A stretch of 64,000 bases of DNA, taken from the NCBI RefSeq assembly GCF_020742345.1, contig NZ_DYXC01000142.1:30541-94540 (forward strand). The letters run 5' to 3'. The notes under the pieces were generated by a model, which was not told where the DNA came from, ran no database searches, and worked only from the letters and a program-made list of their open reading frames with translations. The translations under genes and the position numbers were made by a program. The DNA comes from Enteractinococcus helveticum (GTDB lineage: Bacteria > Actinomycetota > Actinomycetes > Actinomycetales > Micrococcaceae). This document shows, in pieces, positions 33,946-43,187 of this stretch (the first letter of the stretch is position 1; every line of letters starts with the position of its first letter).

Positions 33946-33951
33946 ATTATA
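33946..33951 (-). promoter_or_regulatory. Probable -10 element (TATAAT) upstream of infB
   Basis: The minus strand carries TATAAT about 70 nt before the infB GTG, in the 182-bp gap after ylxR. The -35 region is weak (GTCTTG at 17-bp spacing). It could give infB an internal promoter within the nusA operon. Confidence 0.4.
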
Positions 33952-34057
33952 TGCTCTGTTGTCATACGCAAGACTTGGCGAGAGTGCTTCGTCGTGCGTT
34001 GTGAGCTGACTTTGATATTCATCGTTGGGCACTCATCGTGTGCTCACCGGGTATCCA

Positions 34058-34372
34058 TCAGATCTCTGACCCGCTTTCATCATTATTCGGTGTGTTGGTA
34101 TTTCCCCTCGGCCACTGTTCGAGTGATTGCGCGAGCCTCTCGGTGTCGACTTGACGGCGAAAAGCTCGGGCAAATGCTCGTTTTTGCAACGCAATGGAGA
34201 AACACTTCGGGTCGGGGTGCAACCAAGCGCCCCGTCCCGGAAGTACACGGCGCTCATCAAGAACCAGAGATCGGGTATCACTGGTGGTGTCGAGCGCGAC
34301 GCGTACCAAGTTTTTGGTGTTTGCTCGTGTGCGACATCCAATGCATAAGCGCATCGGTTCATGGCTGGCCAT
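34058..34372 (-). CDS. ylxR: YlxR family RNA-binding protein
   Basis: A 104-residue protein with the YlxR (DUF448) signatures MRLCIGCRTRANTKNLVRV and RVLPGRGAWLHPDPKCF. YlxR proteins bind nucleic acid and lie between nusA and infB in many bacteria, as here. GGAGG is 3-4 nt before the ATG. The polar C-terminus (RGNTNTPNNDESGSEI) is low complexity. Confidence 0.93.
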   Translation of the reverse strand: MASHEPMRLCIGCRTRANTKNLVRVALDTTSDTRSLVLDERRVLPGRGAWLHPDPKCFSIALQKRAFARAFRRQVDTERLAQSLEQWPRGNTNTPNNDESGSEI

Positions 34373-34446
34373 GAGCCTCCATATCTGTCACACTATCGTC
34401 AACCTTTAATAGTCTAACGCAATTCTGCGCCTTGACGCCAAAGGAA

Positions 34447-35451
34447 CTAGTCTTCGGTCGTTGACTGGCCTGCAATCTGTTGTTCATAGACTGTTTCACC
34501 CATGATGTCGATGCGCCAACCGGTCAATTTAGCCGCAAGTCGAGCGTTCTGTCCTTCTTTGCCGATTGCCAGGGACAACTGATAATCCGGTACAACCACC
34601 GAGGCCGAACGGGTGGCTTCGTCAACACCAAAGACCTTGGTAACCTTCGAGGGCGACAGGGCTGCCGCAATGAACTTCGCTGGATCATCGGAGAAATCAA
34701 CGATGTCAATTTTTTCATCGTTGAGCTCTGTCATCACCGCACGAACGCGGGCGCCCATCTCCCCAATGCAGGCTCCTTTGGCATTGATACCAGGTTCATT
34801 AGCTTTCACCGCGATCTTGGTCCGGTGACCGGCTTCACGTGCGATAGCGGAAATTTCCACTGTGCCATTAGCAATTTCAGGGACTTCAAATTCAAAGAGT
34901 TTGCGAACCAAACCAGGGTGGGAACGTGACAAGGTAATTGATGGGCCCTTAGTACCGCGTCCGACCGAGACCACGTAGGACCGAAGCCGTGTCCCGTGGG
35001 AGTAGTCTTCACCAGGGACTTGTTCCGCCGGTGGAAGAACGCCTTCGACACTGCCCAGATCGACCTGAATCATGTGGGGGTTCGACCCCTGTTGGATGAC
35101 CCCAGAAATGATCTGGTCTTGTTTATCACGGAACTCGCCGAGAACTTGGTTATCTTCGGCATCGCGCAGGCGCTGAACAATCACCTGGCGAGCAGTTGAG
35201 GCAGCAATGCGATCAAAGCCGGACGGCGTATCGTCGAATTCTCCGATGGGTTCGTCATCGTCTCCGTATTCGACGGCCCAGATGGTCACTTTTCCAGATT
35301 TCTTATCGATCTCTGCACGGGCCTTAGCGATAGCGCCGGGAGATCTGTGGTAGGCCAATAATAACGCTTGCTCGATGGTTTCAATGAGCTGATCCAGTGG
35401 GATCTCATGCTCGGTTTCAAGCGTGCGAAGCAAAGAAATATCGATATCCAC
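34447..35451 (-). CDS. nusA: Transcription elongation/antitermination factor NusA
   Basis: RNA polymerase-binding factor for pausing, termination and antitermination. The 334-residue protein has the N-terminal domain (MDIDISLLRTLETEHEIPL), an S1 domain (GVIQQGSNPHMIQVDLGSVEGVLPP), and two KH domains (AIAREAGHRTKIAVKA; LSLAIGKEGQNARLAAKLTGWRIDI). It lacks the C-terminal acidic repeats of enterobacterial NusA, which is normal for actinobacteria. It lies 80 nt after rimP. Confidence 0.97.
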   Translation of the reverse strand: MDIDISLLRTLETEHEIPLDQLIETIEQALLLAYHRSPGAIAKARAEIDKKSGKVTIWAVEYGDDDEPIGEFDDTPSGFDRIAASTARQVIVQRLRDAEDNQVLGEFRDKQDQIISGVIQQGSNPHMIQVDLGSVEGVLPPAEQVPGEDYSHGTRLRSYVVSVGRGTKGPSITLSRSHPGLVRKLFEFEVPEIANGTVEISAIAREAGHRTKIAVKANEPGINAKGACIGEMGARVRAVMTELNDEKIDIVDFSDDPAKFIAAALSPSKVTKVFGVDEATRSASVVVPDYQLSLAIGKEGQNARLAAKLTGWRIDIMGETVYEQQIAGQSTTED

Positions 35452-35531
35452 CAGGTTCCTCCAGGGTTTGATTCAATTGTGATTCGATTGTGAGGTGCAA
35501 TTTTGGCTGATGTTTGCTCAGCGTATCTCAG

Positions 35532-36101
35532 CTACTTTAGCTGAACTTGTACGACCGCGTTGGTGAGTTGTTCGAAACCATAGTGTGCGGGTGCCGCATA
35601 TTTGGCTGGCATACCTTTCTTAGCGCCCGGTGTGATGACGACCAGTTCAACGCCGTGTGCATCCACACTGTGAATTTTTGCTTGAGTAGGTTCGTCATCG
35701 TCGATGCTGACACTTACGATTCGTCCGAGATTCTTTTCCCAGTGGTGCCTACGAACCAGTGGGCGGTCTGTGCCCGGGGTCGAAACTTCTAAGGTGTAAG
35801 ATTCAGCGCCAAGTCCGGGTATCGAGTCACCTTGGGCATCGAGTGCGCCAGAAACCTCTTGTGTGATGGTCGCGATGGTGTCTAAGCTCACGCCGTTTTC
35901 TTCATCGATCCGATCGATCACAACCGACAGGACTCGATCCCCCGGGGAGCCACCAATAACAACCTCTTCACACCACAGTCCTTGTCCTTCCACGACGGCG
36001 GAGATAATACCCTGGAGTTCGGAACGTTCTATCGGATCCATCTCCGAGACGGCCGGAGTAGAATCTTGGAATTTCTTTGCAAAACTTCGACGGTTTACCA
36101 T
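35532..36101 (-). CDS. rimP: Ribosome maturation factor RimP
   Basis: 30S maturation factor and usual first gene of the nusA operon. The 189-residue protein has VVEGQGLWCEEVVIGG, VVIDRIDEENGVSLDTIATITQEVS, and the conserved TLEVSTPGTDRPL followed by the C-terminal SH3-like domain. The ATG at 36101 is preferred over a longer frame that overlaps the divergent gene, but the Shine-Dalgarno (AGGAG, about 14 nt upstream) is distant; MDPIERSEL at 36041 is a possible start. Confidence 0.93.
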   Translation of the reverse strand: MVNRRSFAKKFQDSTPAVSEMDPIERSELQGIISAVVEGQGLWCEEVVIGGSPGDRVLSVVIDRIDEENGVSLDTIATITQEVSGALDAQGDSIPGLGAESYTLEVSTPGTDRPLVRRHHWEKNLGRIVSVSIDDDEPTQAKIHSVDAHGVELVVITPGAKKGMPAKYAAPAHYGFEQLTNAVVQVQLK

Positions 36102-36182
36102 AATGCTGGGATGTGCTCCTAGAAGTAGCGGTACACCATTTGTAGCAATCTTGGGAATGCTTTGGTGCAGTTGAGCAGAACT

Positions 36183-36893
36183 ATGACACAATACCAAGTT
36201 GTGATGTCTCAAGAAATGACCGGTTCAACCACTCAACCAAAACCAAGTCTTTGGGGTGCTGTCGTTCTGGTGTTCGCGATTGCCGCGCTGATCGGATTAG
36301 GCATCTGGGTAGGAGCTGGTTTCCTCAAAACTTCTGACAGTGTCACTCAACAGTCCAGTGAGCTGACTCCTGTTCAGCACACACAGGAATTGACGCGTAT
36401 GATGCGCATTTCTGCAGCATCGAATATAACGCTGCCGAATATTGATTCTATTCCCGACGCAACCCAAGGTGCAGAGACATTTTCATGTGGTTCGCGCTTC
36501 GCCAATGCCGTCGATGACGCAGTGATACAACTCTACGGTGTTGATTATCTATCTACGATCGGTGGCGCTCGACTCGTCGACACGCAAACCTGGCGCGCTG
36601 TACAGGCCCAGGCCCATGACAGCGCCCAAGCATTGCAGCGGCTGTTTCCAGACAACTGCATTCCACAGATTCCGGTGACCTTTGAAATTGACGAGGAATT
36701 ACGCTTTGCTGAAGCCATTGGGACTCGACACATGTTGAAAATCTCCGATGAACTCATCGAAGAATGGTCACAGTTGTATCTGCTGGCAGAAACACCTCAG
36801 CAGCGTGATATTGCGTTAGCCGGTCTGTGGCAGATGATTCAGTGGGAGTCCAGCTGGCATCCCGGTGGATCGCCTTTTGCGTTCGAGTTCTAA
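36183..36893 (+). CDS. Membrane-anchored protein with DUF4439/ferritin-like C-terminal region
   Basis: A 236-residue protein with one N-terminal transmembrane helix (about 23-46), a Ser/Thr/Gln-rich spacer and a helical domain with ALxxLYGVDYLS-like and RHMLKISDELIEEWSQLYLLAE segments ending WESSWHPGGSPFAF. This resembles the ferritin-like DUF4439 proteins encoded divergently from rimP in Micrococcaceae, though similarity is weak. Metal ligands could not be assigned. The start is uncertain: ATGs at 36183, 36204 and 36216 all lack a strong Shine-Dalgarno. Confidence 0.55.
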   Translation: MTQYQVVMSQEMTGSTTQPKPSLWGAVVLVFAIAALIGLGIWVGAGFLKTSDSVTQQSSELTPVQHTQELTRMMRISAASNITLPNIDSIPDATQGAETFSCGSRFANAVDDAVIQLYGVDYLSTIGGARLVDTQTWRAVQAQAHDSAQALQRLFPDNCIPQIPVTFEIDEELRFAEAIGTRHMLKISDELIEEWSQLYLLAETPQQRDIALAGLWQMIQWESSWHPGGSPFAFEF

Positions 36894-36995
36894 CCTTGAT
36901 GCGCTCTATTTAAGTGCTGACGGGTTCTACATCCAGCACAGCCAGCCACCTGGACTGGTGACTGCCTGCACTGGCGGTCTGGACTGACCCTGAAC

Positions 36996-38813
36996 TTATT
37001 GCTGGTACTTCCGCACCAGACTAACCACATGTTCAAATGCATCGTCGACGGGAATATCTTCGCGAGTATCTGCCAGACGATCTTTGAGCTCGAGAGTGCC
37101 CTTGGCCAGTCCTCTACCAACGATCAGGTGCAGTGGGACACCGATCAGCTCAGCATCGGCGAATTTCTCTCCGGCGTGAGCTTTGCGACGATCGTCGTAA
37201 AGCACTTCGATGCCAGCAGCTTCCAACTTATTGGCGAAGTCTTCGGCGGTGGTGAAGATGTCGTCATCTTTACCGGTGGCAACGATATGCACATGTGCCG
37301 GCGCCACATTGATCGGCCAGATCAAGCCTTTGTCATCGTGGTGGGCCTCAGCTAGGGCGGCGACGGCCCGGGAGACTCCGATGCCGTAAGAACCCATGGT
37401 CACCACGACCTGTTTGCCGTTTTCATCAAGGACTTTCAGATCCAGCGCTTCGGCATATTTTCGTCCCAGCTGGAAGATATGGCCCATTTCCATGCCGCGT
37501 CGGGCGACCAGTGGGCCGGAACCATCTGGTGCGGGGTCGCCGTCACGTACCACGGTGGCTTCTAAAACACCGTCCCACGTGAAATCGCGTTCAGCTACAA
37601 GGCCAAAGACATGTTTTTGGCTTTCGTTTGCACCGGTGACCCATACAGAACCTGCCACTATGCGAGGATCGACGAAGAATGGGATACCAGTTTCAGACTC
37701 TGTTCCAAGCATCTGAAGAGCCTGTCCATCCCGCATTAGGGTCGGGCCGATGTAGCCGGGCACCAATTTCGTGTGCTTGGCAATATCTTCATCCGTGGCC
37801 GGTTCAATGGAAGGTTCGCCGGTGACGTCGAGCGCCTGGGCGATGGATGCTTCAAGGCGTTTCACATCGACGTCGCGATCGCCGGGCACAGCAACAACAA
37901 AAACCTGGCGTTGATCACCATCGAGCACGGCGGTCAACACGACACATTTCAATGTGTCTGCAGCTTGCCACGCGCCGTTGTCTTTTGGTGCAAGTTGGTT
38001 GGCAACGTCAACGAGTGCCGCAATGGTTGTCGACACGGGAGTGTCTTTGACTTCTGGCGCCGGGGCATCAGTGTAGTCAATGGGATCAGGTACAACGGTC
38101 GAGACCGCTTCGACGTTGGCTCGGTAGCCACCGGGTGATTCGACGAAGGTGTCTTCGCCGGCATCGGATGGGTGCAGGAACTCTTCGGAGCGTGACCCAC
38201 CCATGGCGCCTGCCATGGCGTCCACTGCAACGACCTCGAGGCCGAGGCGTTGGAAGATCTTGATATAGGCGGCGCGGTGTTTATCGTAGGCCTCATTGAG
38301 TCCTTCGTCATCGACCGTGAATGAGTAGGAGTCCTTCATAATGAACTCGCGCACGCGCAACAGTCCGGCCCGTGGTCGAGCTTCGTCGCGATATTTCGTC
38401 TGGATTTGGTAGAGATATACCGGGAGGTCTTTATAGGACGAGTAGTGGTCCTTGACGAGTAAGGTAAACATTTCCTCATGGGTCGGTGCCAAGAGGAACT
38501 CTGCGCCTGACCTGTCGTGTAGACGGAAGATTCCATCGCCGTAGTCTTCCCAGCGGCCGGTAGCCTCATATGGTTCTTTGGGTAATAGTGCAGGGAAGTG
38601 CACTTCCTGACCGCCGATGGCGTTCATTTCTTCACGAACGATATTTTCGACCTTATTTATGACTCGCAGGCCCAGGGGGAGCCAAGTGTAACCACCTGGC
38701 GCAGCACGTCGGATATATCCGGCGCGAACAAGCAGTTTATGGCTGGCAACTTCGGCATCTGCCGGGTCGTCACGCAGTGTGCGAAGGAATAAGGTGGACA
38801 TGCGCAAGGGCAC
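36996..38813 (-). CDS. proS: Prolyl-tRNA synthetase
   Basis: Class II aminoacyl-tRNA synthetase, bacterial type with an editing insertion. The 605-residue protein has STLFLRTLRDDPADAEVASH, AAPGGYTWLPLG, motif 2 TKYRDEARPRAGLLRVREF, the editing domain (about 225-385), motif 3 GSYGIGVSRAVAAL, and the C-terminal anticodon-binding domain (ILYDDR-like VLYDDRRKAHAGEKFADAEL). The GTG at 38813 is chosen because GGAG lies 8 nt before it; an ATG four codons later lacks one. It ends the rseP-GNAT-lipoprotein run. Confidence 0.97.
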   Translation of the reverse strand: MPLRMSTLFLRTLRDDPADAEVASHKLLVRAGYIRRAAPGGYTWLPLGLRVINKVENIVREEMNAIGGQEVHFPALLPKEPYEATGRWEDYGDGIFRLHDRSGAEFLLAPTHEEMFTLLVKDHYSSYKDLPVYLYQIQTKYRDEARPRAGLLRVREFIMKDSYSFTVDDEGLNEAYDKHRAAYIKIFQRLGLEVVAVDAMAGAMGGSRSEEFLHPSDAGEDTFVESPGGYRANVEAVSTVVPDPIDYTDAPAPEVKDTPVSTTIAALVDVANQLAPKDNGAWQAADTLKCVVLTAVLDGDQRQVFVVAVPGDRDVDVKRLEASIAQALDVTGEPSIEPATDEDIAKHTKLVPGYIGPTLMRDGQALQMLGTESETGIPFFVDPRIVAGSVWVTGANESQKHVFGLVAERDFTWDGVLEATVVRDGDPAPDGSGPLVARRGMEMGHIFQLGRKYAEALDLKVLDENGKQVVVTMGSYGIGVSRAVAALAEAHHDDKGLIWPINVAPAHVHIVATGKDDDIFTTAEDFANKLEAAGIEVLYDDRRKAHAGEKFADAELIGVPLHLIVGRGLAKGTLELKDRLADTREDIPVDDAFEHVVSLVRKYQQ

Positions 38814-38862
38814 TTCAAGGGCTCCATTCGTCAAGGAAACAGGTGGTTGTCTGGCAAGTATT

Positions 38863-39498
38863 CTACCGCAGCATTTCGTCAAGCTGATCGACCTGCGTCA
38901 GGCTCAGTGCCAGATCTGCCGGAGGTGTTGAAACGGCTGTGAGCACCCAGTATTCGCTACGTGCCACGACAACAGATGCCGCGGGCTCATTCGAAGATTC
39001 GATTTGGATCTCGAAAGCTTCGTCAGTGTGATGCGTCAGCGGAGCGATCTCATAGTTGGCAGCCTGGCACTGTTCAAGCACCGCTGTGAGATTGCTGGTA
39101 AAGGCGGCGGCATCATCCGCCGTGGTAAAACCGAATGCGGCCAATCCTTGCATGGCTTCTGGGTTGTCATCTTGTGTATCGGCCTGACCAAATGCTGCGA
39201 CCTGCGGTGCTGCATCGGCAATCATTGGACAGTTGTGTTCCTCAGCAGACAACGTCATGGCATCCTGTAACGCGTTAATGGCTTCATCGCTGATGGGTAT
39301 TTCGTCGGCTTCCGGATCTTCCATGACACGAGCAATCATAGTGGCGACTTGTTCTGGGGATGCCAGATTCTCAGCTTGATTGGCCGTCATAGTTTCCGTC
39401 ACAGTGTCAGTCGCTTCTGGTTCCGCAGGTGCGGTCTGGTCGGTGCAAGCAGTTAAACCGAGCAGGGCCGCGGCCAAAAGACTCAAGGTGCGTTTCAT
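38863..39498 (-). CDS. Lipoprotein with PknH-like/sensor-type extracellular domain
   Basis: A 211-residue exported lipoprotein: MKRTLSLLAAALLGLTAC gives a signal peptide with lipobox LTAC, followed by an acidic spacer (DQTAPAEPEATDTVTETMT). The mature part has two cysteines (C90, C143) placed as in PknH_C-like sensor domains, plus AAAFTSNLTAVLEQCQ. The ATG overlaps the stop of the neighbouring lipoprotein gene by 4 nt, and the two share architecture, so they look like diverged duplicates. Ligand unknown. Confidence 0.7.
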   Translation of the reverse strand: MKRTLSLLAAALLGLTACTDQTAPAEPEATDTVTETMTANQAENLASPEQVATMIARVMEDPEADEIPISDEAINALQDAMTLSAEEHNCPMIADAAPQVAAFGQADTQDDNPEAMQGLAAFGFTTADDAAAFTSNLTAVLEQCQAANYEIAPLTHHTDEAFEIQIESSNEPAASVVVARSEYWVLTAVSTPPADLALSLTQVDQLDEMLR

Positions 39499-40310
39499 TG
39501 CTGGTCATGCACCGCTTCTACCACCTCGGCGAGTGTCTCGACGGCTTCATCAGCGTTCTGACCGGGTTCCACCGTCATCCAAAAAACCTGGTTATCGAAC
39601 CGTACTACCACTGTGGCATTGGTGACCGAAATATTTTGGTCTTCGGCTTCGGGTTCGGGTACCTCATCGGGAGAAATCACATAATCGGGTAATGCCCCGG
39701 CATCAGGTATCGGGACATCAGAAGTTTCAAAGGCTCCAGAAAGTTGACCTTGAGAGGTCAACAACATGTCTTGATCGGCTTCAGCTAAAACCCCAGGTAC
39801 CGATAGATCTTCTGCGTTGGTCAAACCATTAGCGTCGTAATGCAGTGTCAACACGTTCGTTTCATCAATGGTCAGATCCACGGAGTCGCACTCACTCCAG
39901 GGTTTGGTTCTTGCCGTGAAGTAGTCGCTGGCGTCGTCGGCATTTTCAAATGCGACGGCGACAATGGTTTCAGCGGTGTGGGTGTTTTCTCCAGTTCTGG
40001 ACTGGAAGCCAACTGCAACATCGTTGGTCGTATAAAACTCTGGGTCAATGGTACCGGCACATTCGGCAGGTTCCGGCGCATATTGACTGATTTCTGCGGT
40101 GACATTATTCAATGATTCCAACGCCGGGACCCCAACGGAAATGATCGCTTCGTCACTCATGACGGATTTGATGGCCTGGTGAAAAATCGTTTGAGTTGGA
40201 ACTTCGACGACGGGAGGCGGGGTGACCTCGACTGAGGTCACTTCTCGGGGCTGGGAGCAACCGGTGATAATCAGTGCACCGGCGGCTATCAGCGCCAGAC
40301 GTTTTCGCAT
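39495..40310 (-). CDS. Lipoprotein with PknH-like/sensor-type extracellular domain
   Basis: A 271-residue lipoprotein with signal peptide and lipobox ITGC (MRKRLALIAAGALIITGC), then a Pro/Val-rich spacer and a domain with two cysteines (APEPAECAGTI; KPWSECDSVDL) and DDASDYFTARTKPW, the pattern of the PknH extracellular sensor family. AGGAGG lies about 10 nt before the ATG. It follows the GNAT gene by 25 nt and overlaps the next lipoprotein gene by 4 nt. The family call is by eye only. Confidence 0.7.
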   Translation of the reverse strand: MRKRLALIAAGALIITGCSQPREVTSVEVTPPPVVEVPTQTIFHQAIKSVMSDEAIISVGVPALESLNNVTAEISQYAPEPAECAGTIDPEFYTTNDVAVGFQSRTGENTHTAETIVAVAFENADDASDYFTARTKPWSECDSVDLTIDETNVLTLHYDANGLTNAEDLSVPGVLAEADQDMLLTSQGQLSGAFETSDVPIPDAGALPDYVISPDEVPEPEAEDQNISVTNATVVVRFDNQVFWMTVEPGQNADEAVETLAEVVEAVHDQQ

Positions 40311-40335
40311 GGCTGCTCGCCTCCTGGACGGTTGG

Positions 40336-41247
40336 TTAAAACAATACGGTAGCGAAGCGATCAACGGTATCGAATCCCACGCGTTGATAGGTTCTGATGG
40401 CTGCGGTGTTGTAATCGTTAACGTAGAGACACACCACGGGGGCTAATTCTAGGGCGTGATTGACCACTGCAGCCATCGCCGGAGCTGCGCGGCCTTGACC
40501 GCGGGCTGATGGCGCGATCCAGACGCCTTGAATTTGAATGGCGTCGTCGGTGACGATGCCGAAGTCTGCTTTGAACGTCACGTCGTGATCACCGGGTTCA
40601 ATCATGGTATAGCCCTTGGAGATCAGTTGACGGACGCGCAGACGGTAACCGTTGGACCCATCGGTAAGCGGTGAATACCCAAGTTCTTCGGTGAACATGG
40701 CCACAGAGGCCGGCAGCACAGCGTCGTAATCTGTTTCCCGTGCCTGCCGTACGTTGGGATTCGCAGGAATTCTCGCTTGTTTGGTGATGGTCATAAAGGG
40801 CTGGTTGTTGCGAAGATCCCGGGCTGGTTGCCGACCATAGCGCAGCAGTTCCCAAATCCCTTCAACAGCCGACTGTGGGCCAAAAATGGAGCCAAAATGC
40901 TCATCGAGTGCCATCAGGGCCTGACCAAAGTACGTCCCATATTCCGGGCTGTCGGTTACTGGGACAATATTCGCCCCGGCCCAGCAGGCAGCAACCAGTT
41001 GGTCTCGGTGGCTAGTATCAAAGATCCCCAGAAAGATCCCGCGGGCGAATCCACCGATCGGACCGGCGCGGCGTCCGGTGTCCAGTATTGATTGTACATA
41101 GGCGTTTGTGACCGGGTTTTGGGCAATCAATTTGCGTAGGGCTGCGGTATCCGAGTTGGCAAGAATGCGTACGGTATCACCGGTTGCATGGGCGACGGCC
41201 TCTTCGGCGTCAAGCAACCAACGAAGTGTCCGGGTCAAATGCCGCAC
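40336..41247 (-). CDS. GNAT family N-acetyltransferase with DUF4081 N-terminal domain
   Basis: A 303-residue protein. The N-terminal half (LIAQNPVTNAYVQSIL, GGFARGIFLGIFD, ACWAGANIVPV) matches the DUF4081 domain; the C-terminal half is a GNAT fold with QIQGVWIAPSARGQGRAAPAM (acetyl-CoA loop RGQGRA) and CLYVNDYNTAAIRTYQRVGFD. Such proteins are encoded beside rseP/ispG and proS in actinobacteria; the substrate is unknown. GTG at 41247 is chosen because AAAGG lies 6 nt before it; a GTG two codons earlier lies too close to that signal. Confidence 0.88.
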   Translation of the reverse strand: MRHLTRTLRWLLDAEEAVAHATGDTVRILANSDTAALRKLIAQNPVTNAYVQSILDTGRRAGPIGGFARGIFLGIFDTSHRDQLVAACWAGANIVPVTDSPEYGTYFGQALMALDEHFGSIFGPQSAVEGIWELLRYGRQPARDLRNNQPFMTITKQARIPANPNVRQARETDYDAVLPASVAMFTEELGYSPLTDGSNGYRLRVRQLISKGYTMIEPGDHDVTFKADFGIVTDDAIQIQGVWIAPSARGQGRAAPAMAAVVNHALELAPVVCLYVNDYNTAAIRTYQRVGFDTVDRFATVLF

Positions 41248-41261
41248 GGCCACCCTTTCAG

Positions 41262-42596
41262 TTAAAACAGCGTTACGGGTTTGATGATATCTGCGATGAT
41301 CAGCAAGATGCCCATAGTTAATAATAGGCCGAAGACGACAACGGTTAGCGGGAACATCTTTGCGATGTCGAATGGCCCGGGATCTGGTTTACCCCGGATC
41401 TTGGCCCAGCCGCGGCGGATCGATTCCCACAGGGCCCCGGCGACGTGTCCGCCGTCCAAAGGCAGCAACGGGATGAGATTGAAGACCATCAGTGCGACAT
41501 TCAGCCCGGCAAGCAGGGATAACAACATGGCTGCACGATCGGTGATGGGAATGTCCTGTTGTGCAGCGGCTTCACCGGCGATGCGGCCCACTCCCACGAC
41601 AGAAACGGGCCCGGTGGGGTCACGTTCCCCGTCGGTGACGAGGACTTTAGCGGTGTCCCAGAGCTTGACGGGCAAAACAGTTATCACCGAAAATGTGCCG
41701 GCAATCTGATCACCGACCAACGAGAACGCTGCGGTGGGTGGCTGTTGTTGATTTTCGACCAATGACGACATACCAATGAAGCCCACCTGTTGAGTTTCAA
41801 TGTTGCCTGCCGCATCAGTCACGGGACGATCGAATCGATCCAGCACGGGGCGTTGGGTCAAGACCGGGGTGATGGTTTGTTCAATGACCTGACCGTCACG
41901 TTGATAGGTGATGGCTGTTTCGGTGTTGGCCCGTTGACGGATGGCGGCGGATAATTCATCCCAGTCCTCCACCGGCCGGTTGTTGAAGTGGGTCACCTCA
42001 TCGCCGGGTCGCAGCCCTGCTTGCCATGCTGGCGTGGCGGCGTCGTTTGGTCCGCATTCGGTATCGAAGGCATCGGCGCCAGTGGTTTCGGTCATGCATT
42101 CAAAAACTTCATGCACTTTGGTTGTGGGGGTCGCGACCCCGACCGAGGTGACCAGAATCGCTGTGATAATCACGGCAATGAGCAGATTCATGAACGGGCC
42201 GCCGAGCATAATGATCATGCGCTTCCATACCGGCAGCGAGATAAAGGTACGACCGGTATCTTCTACGGTAAGTTCAGCTGCGGCATCCTCACGAGCCTGG
42301 CGAGCCATGGTTTGGAAGTATTGGTTACGCGCCTTGGACGGTGTTTCGCCTGGCTTATTGGGCGGTAACATACCGATCATTGATACGTAGCCACCCAGTG
42401 GGATCGCCTTGATACCGTACTCGGTTTCCCCTCTGGTCGTCGACCACAGAGTTTTGCCGAAGCCGATCATGTATTGGGTTACCCGGACGTTGAAGAGTTT
42501 TGCGGGAACCAGGTGGCCGATTTCGTGCAGAGCAATTGATACTGCAATACCGACAACCATGATCAGGATGCCGACGATAGCAAGAAGTAGGGTCAT
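41262..42596 (-). CDS. rseP: Site-2 metalloprotease, RseP/RasP type
   Basis: Intramembrane zinc protease (M50) that cuts membrane anti-sigma factors. The 444-residue protein has HEIGH (24-28) in the first transmembrane segment, a PDZ domain in the middle (PAWQAGLRPGDEVTHFNNRPV, about 200-225), and the C-terminal NLIPLLPLDGGH with the third zinc ligand aspartate. The ATG at 42596 has AGGA 6 nt upstream and lies 7 nt after the DivIVA gene. The usual neighbours dxr and ispG are absent. Confidence 0.94.
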   Translation of the reverse strand: MTLLLAIVGILIMVVGIAVSIALHEIGHLVPAKLFNVRVTQYMIGFGKTLWSTTRGETEYGIKAIPLGGYVSMIGMLPPNKPGETPSKARNQYFQTMARQAREDAAAELTVEDTGRTFISLPVWKRMIIMLGGPFMNLLIAVIITAILVTSVGVATPTTKVHEVFECMTETTGADAFDTECGPNDAATPAWQAGLRPGDEVTHFNNRPVEDWDELSAAIRQRANTETAITYQRDGQVIEQTITPVLTQRPVLDRFDRPVTDAAGNIETQQVGFIGMSSLVENQQQPPTAAFSLVGDQIAGTFSVITVLPVKLWDTAKVLVTDGERDPTGPVSVVGVGRIAGEAAAQQDIPITDRAAMLLSLLAGLNVALMVFNLIPLLPLDGGHVAGALWESIRRGWAKIRGKPDPGPFDIAKMFPLTVVVFGLLLTMGILLIIADIIKPVTLF

Positions 42597-42603
42597 AAAC
42601 GTC

Positions 42604-43167
42604 CTAGTCGAGCACGACAAGTAGTTCGACGACGGCTAGTAAAAACGCGTCGACTTGTGCTTCGTCGTAGGCTCGGTGACCCTTTTGGGCGCTGAACGTT
42701 GCATTACGTACATCGGTCAACCGGATGTGTTCTTCGTCTTGCAGGTGACTCGTGATTCGAGCCATGCAATCGTCAACTTCAGTCATGTCGTAACCTTGGA
42801 TATTTGGTTCGGCCCGACGGAATTTTTCACCGTGTGGACGTTGGAGCCTCCCCATAAGCTCTTCTAACAGTTCGATGAGCTTCATATCCCATGCTTGCTG
42901 CCCGTGGTCAGCAATAAATTCGTCTCGTTCAGCACGTCGGAGGGCATCTTCTAACCGTTCCAGGACCTGGTCGACCTGATCAGGTCGGTAACCACCGCGA
43001 ACAAGGTCGAAGGTTTTACTTTGGACGATATCTGCGGTGATTCCGGAGTCGGATTCGTATGCTTGGCGCGCGTCGCTGATAAATTCATCGACTTGTTTGG
43101 TGTGATAACCAAATTTGCGTTTCGGCACGGCTTCGAAGGGTGAAGTATTTTGAGTCTTAGCAGACAC
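42604..43167 (-). CDS. DivIVA-domain repeat protein
   Basis: A 187-residue protein made of four short DivIVA-like motifs: RKFGYHTKQVDEFISDARQA, VRGGYRPDQVDQVLERLEDAL, NIQGYDMTEVDDCMARI, and KGHRAYDEAQVDAFLLAVVELL. Each has the F/Y-G-Y-x4-VD-x-F pattern of the DivIVA lipid-binding hook followed by a short helix, but the long coiled coil of true Wag31/DivIVA is missing. It may bind membranes or division proteins. It lies between cdsA and rseP where relatives have rlmN, a DivIVA-type gene and dxr. Confidence 0.8.
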   Translation of the reverse strand: MSAKTQNTSPFEAVPKRKFGYHTKQVDEFISDARQAYESDSGITADIVQSKTFDLVRGGYRPDQVDQVLERLEDALRRAERDEFIADHGQQAWDMKLIELLEELMGRLQRPHGEKFRRAEPNIQGYDMTEVDDCMARITSHLQDEEHIRLTDVRNATFSAQKGHRAYDEAQVDAFLLAVVELLVVLD

Positions 43168-43187
43168 GTAATTTCCTTTGACTGACG

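Noticed and set aside
36900..37120. A minus-strand open frame across the start of the proS 3' end.
   Set aside because: It lies mostly inside proS in another frame and has no family resemblance.
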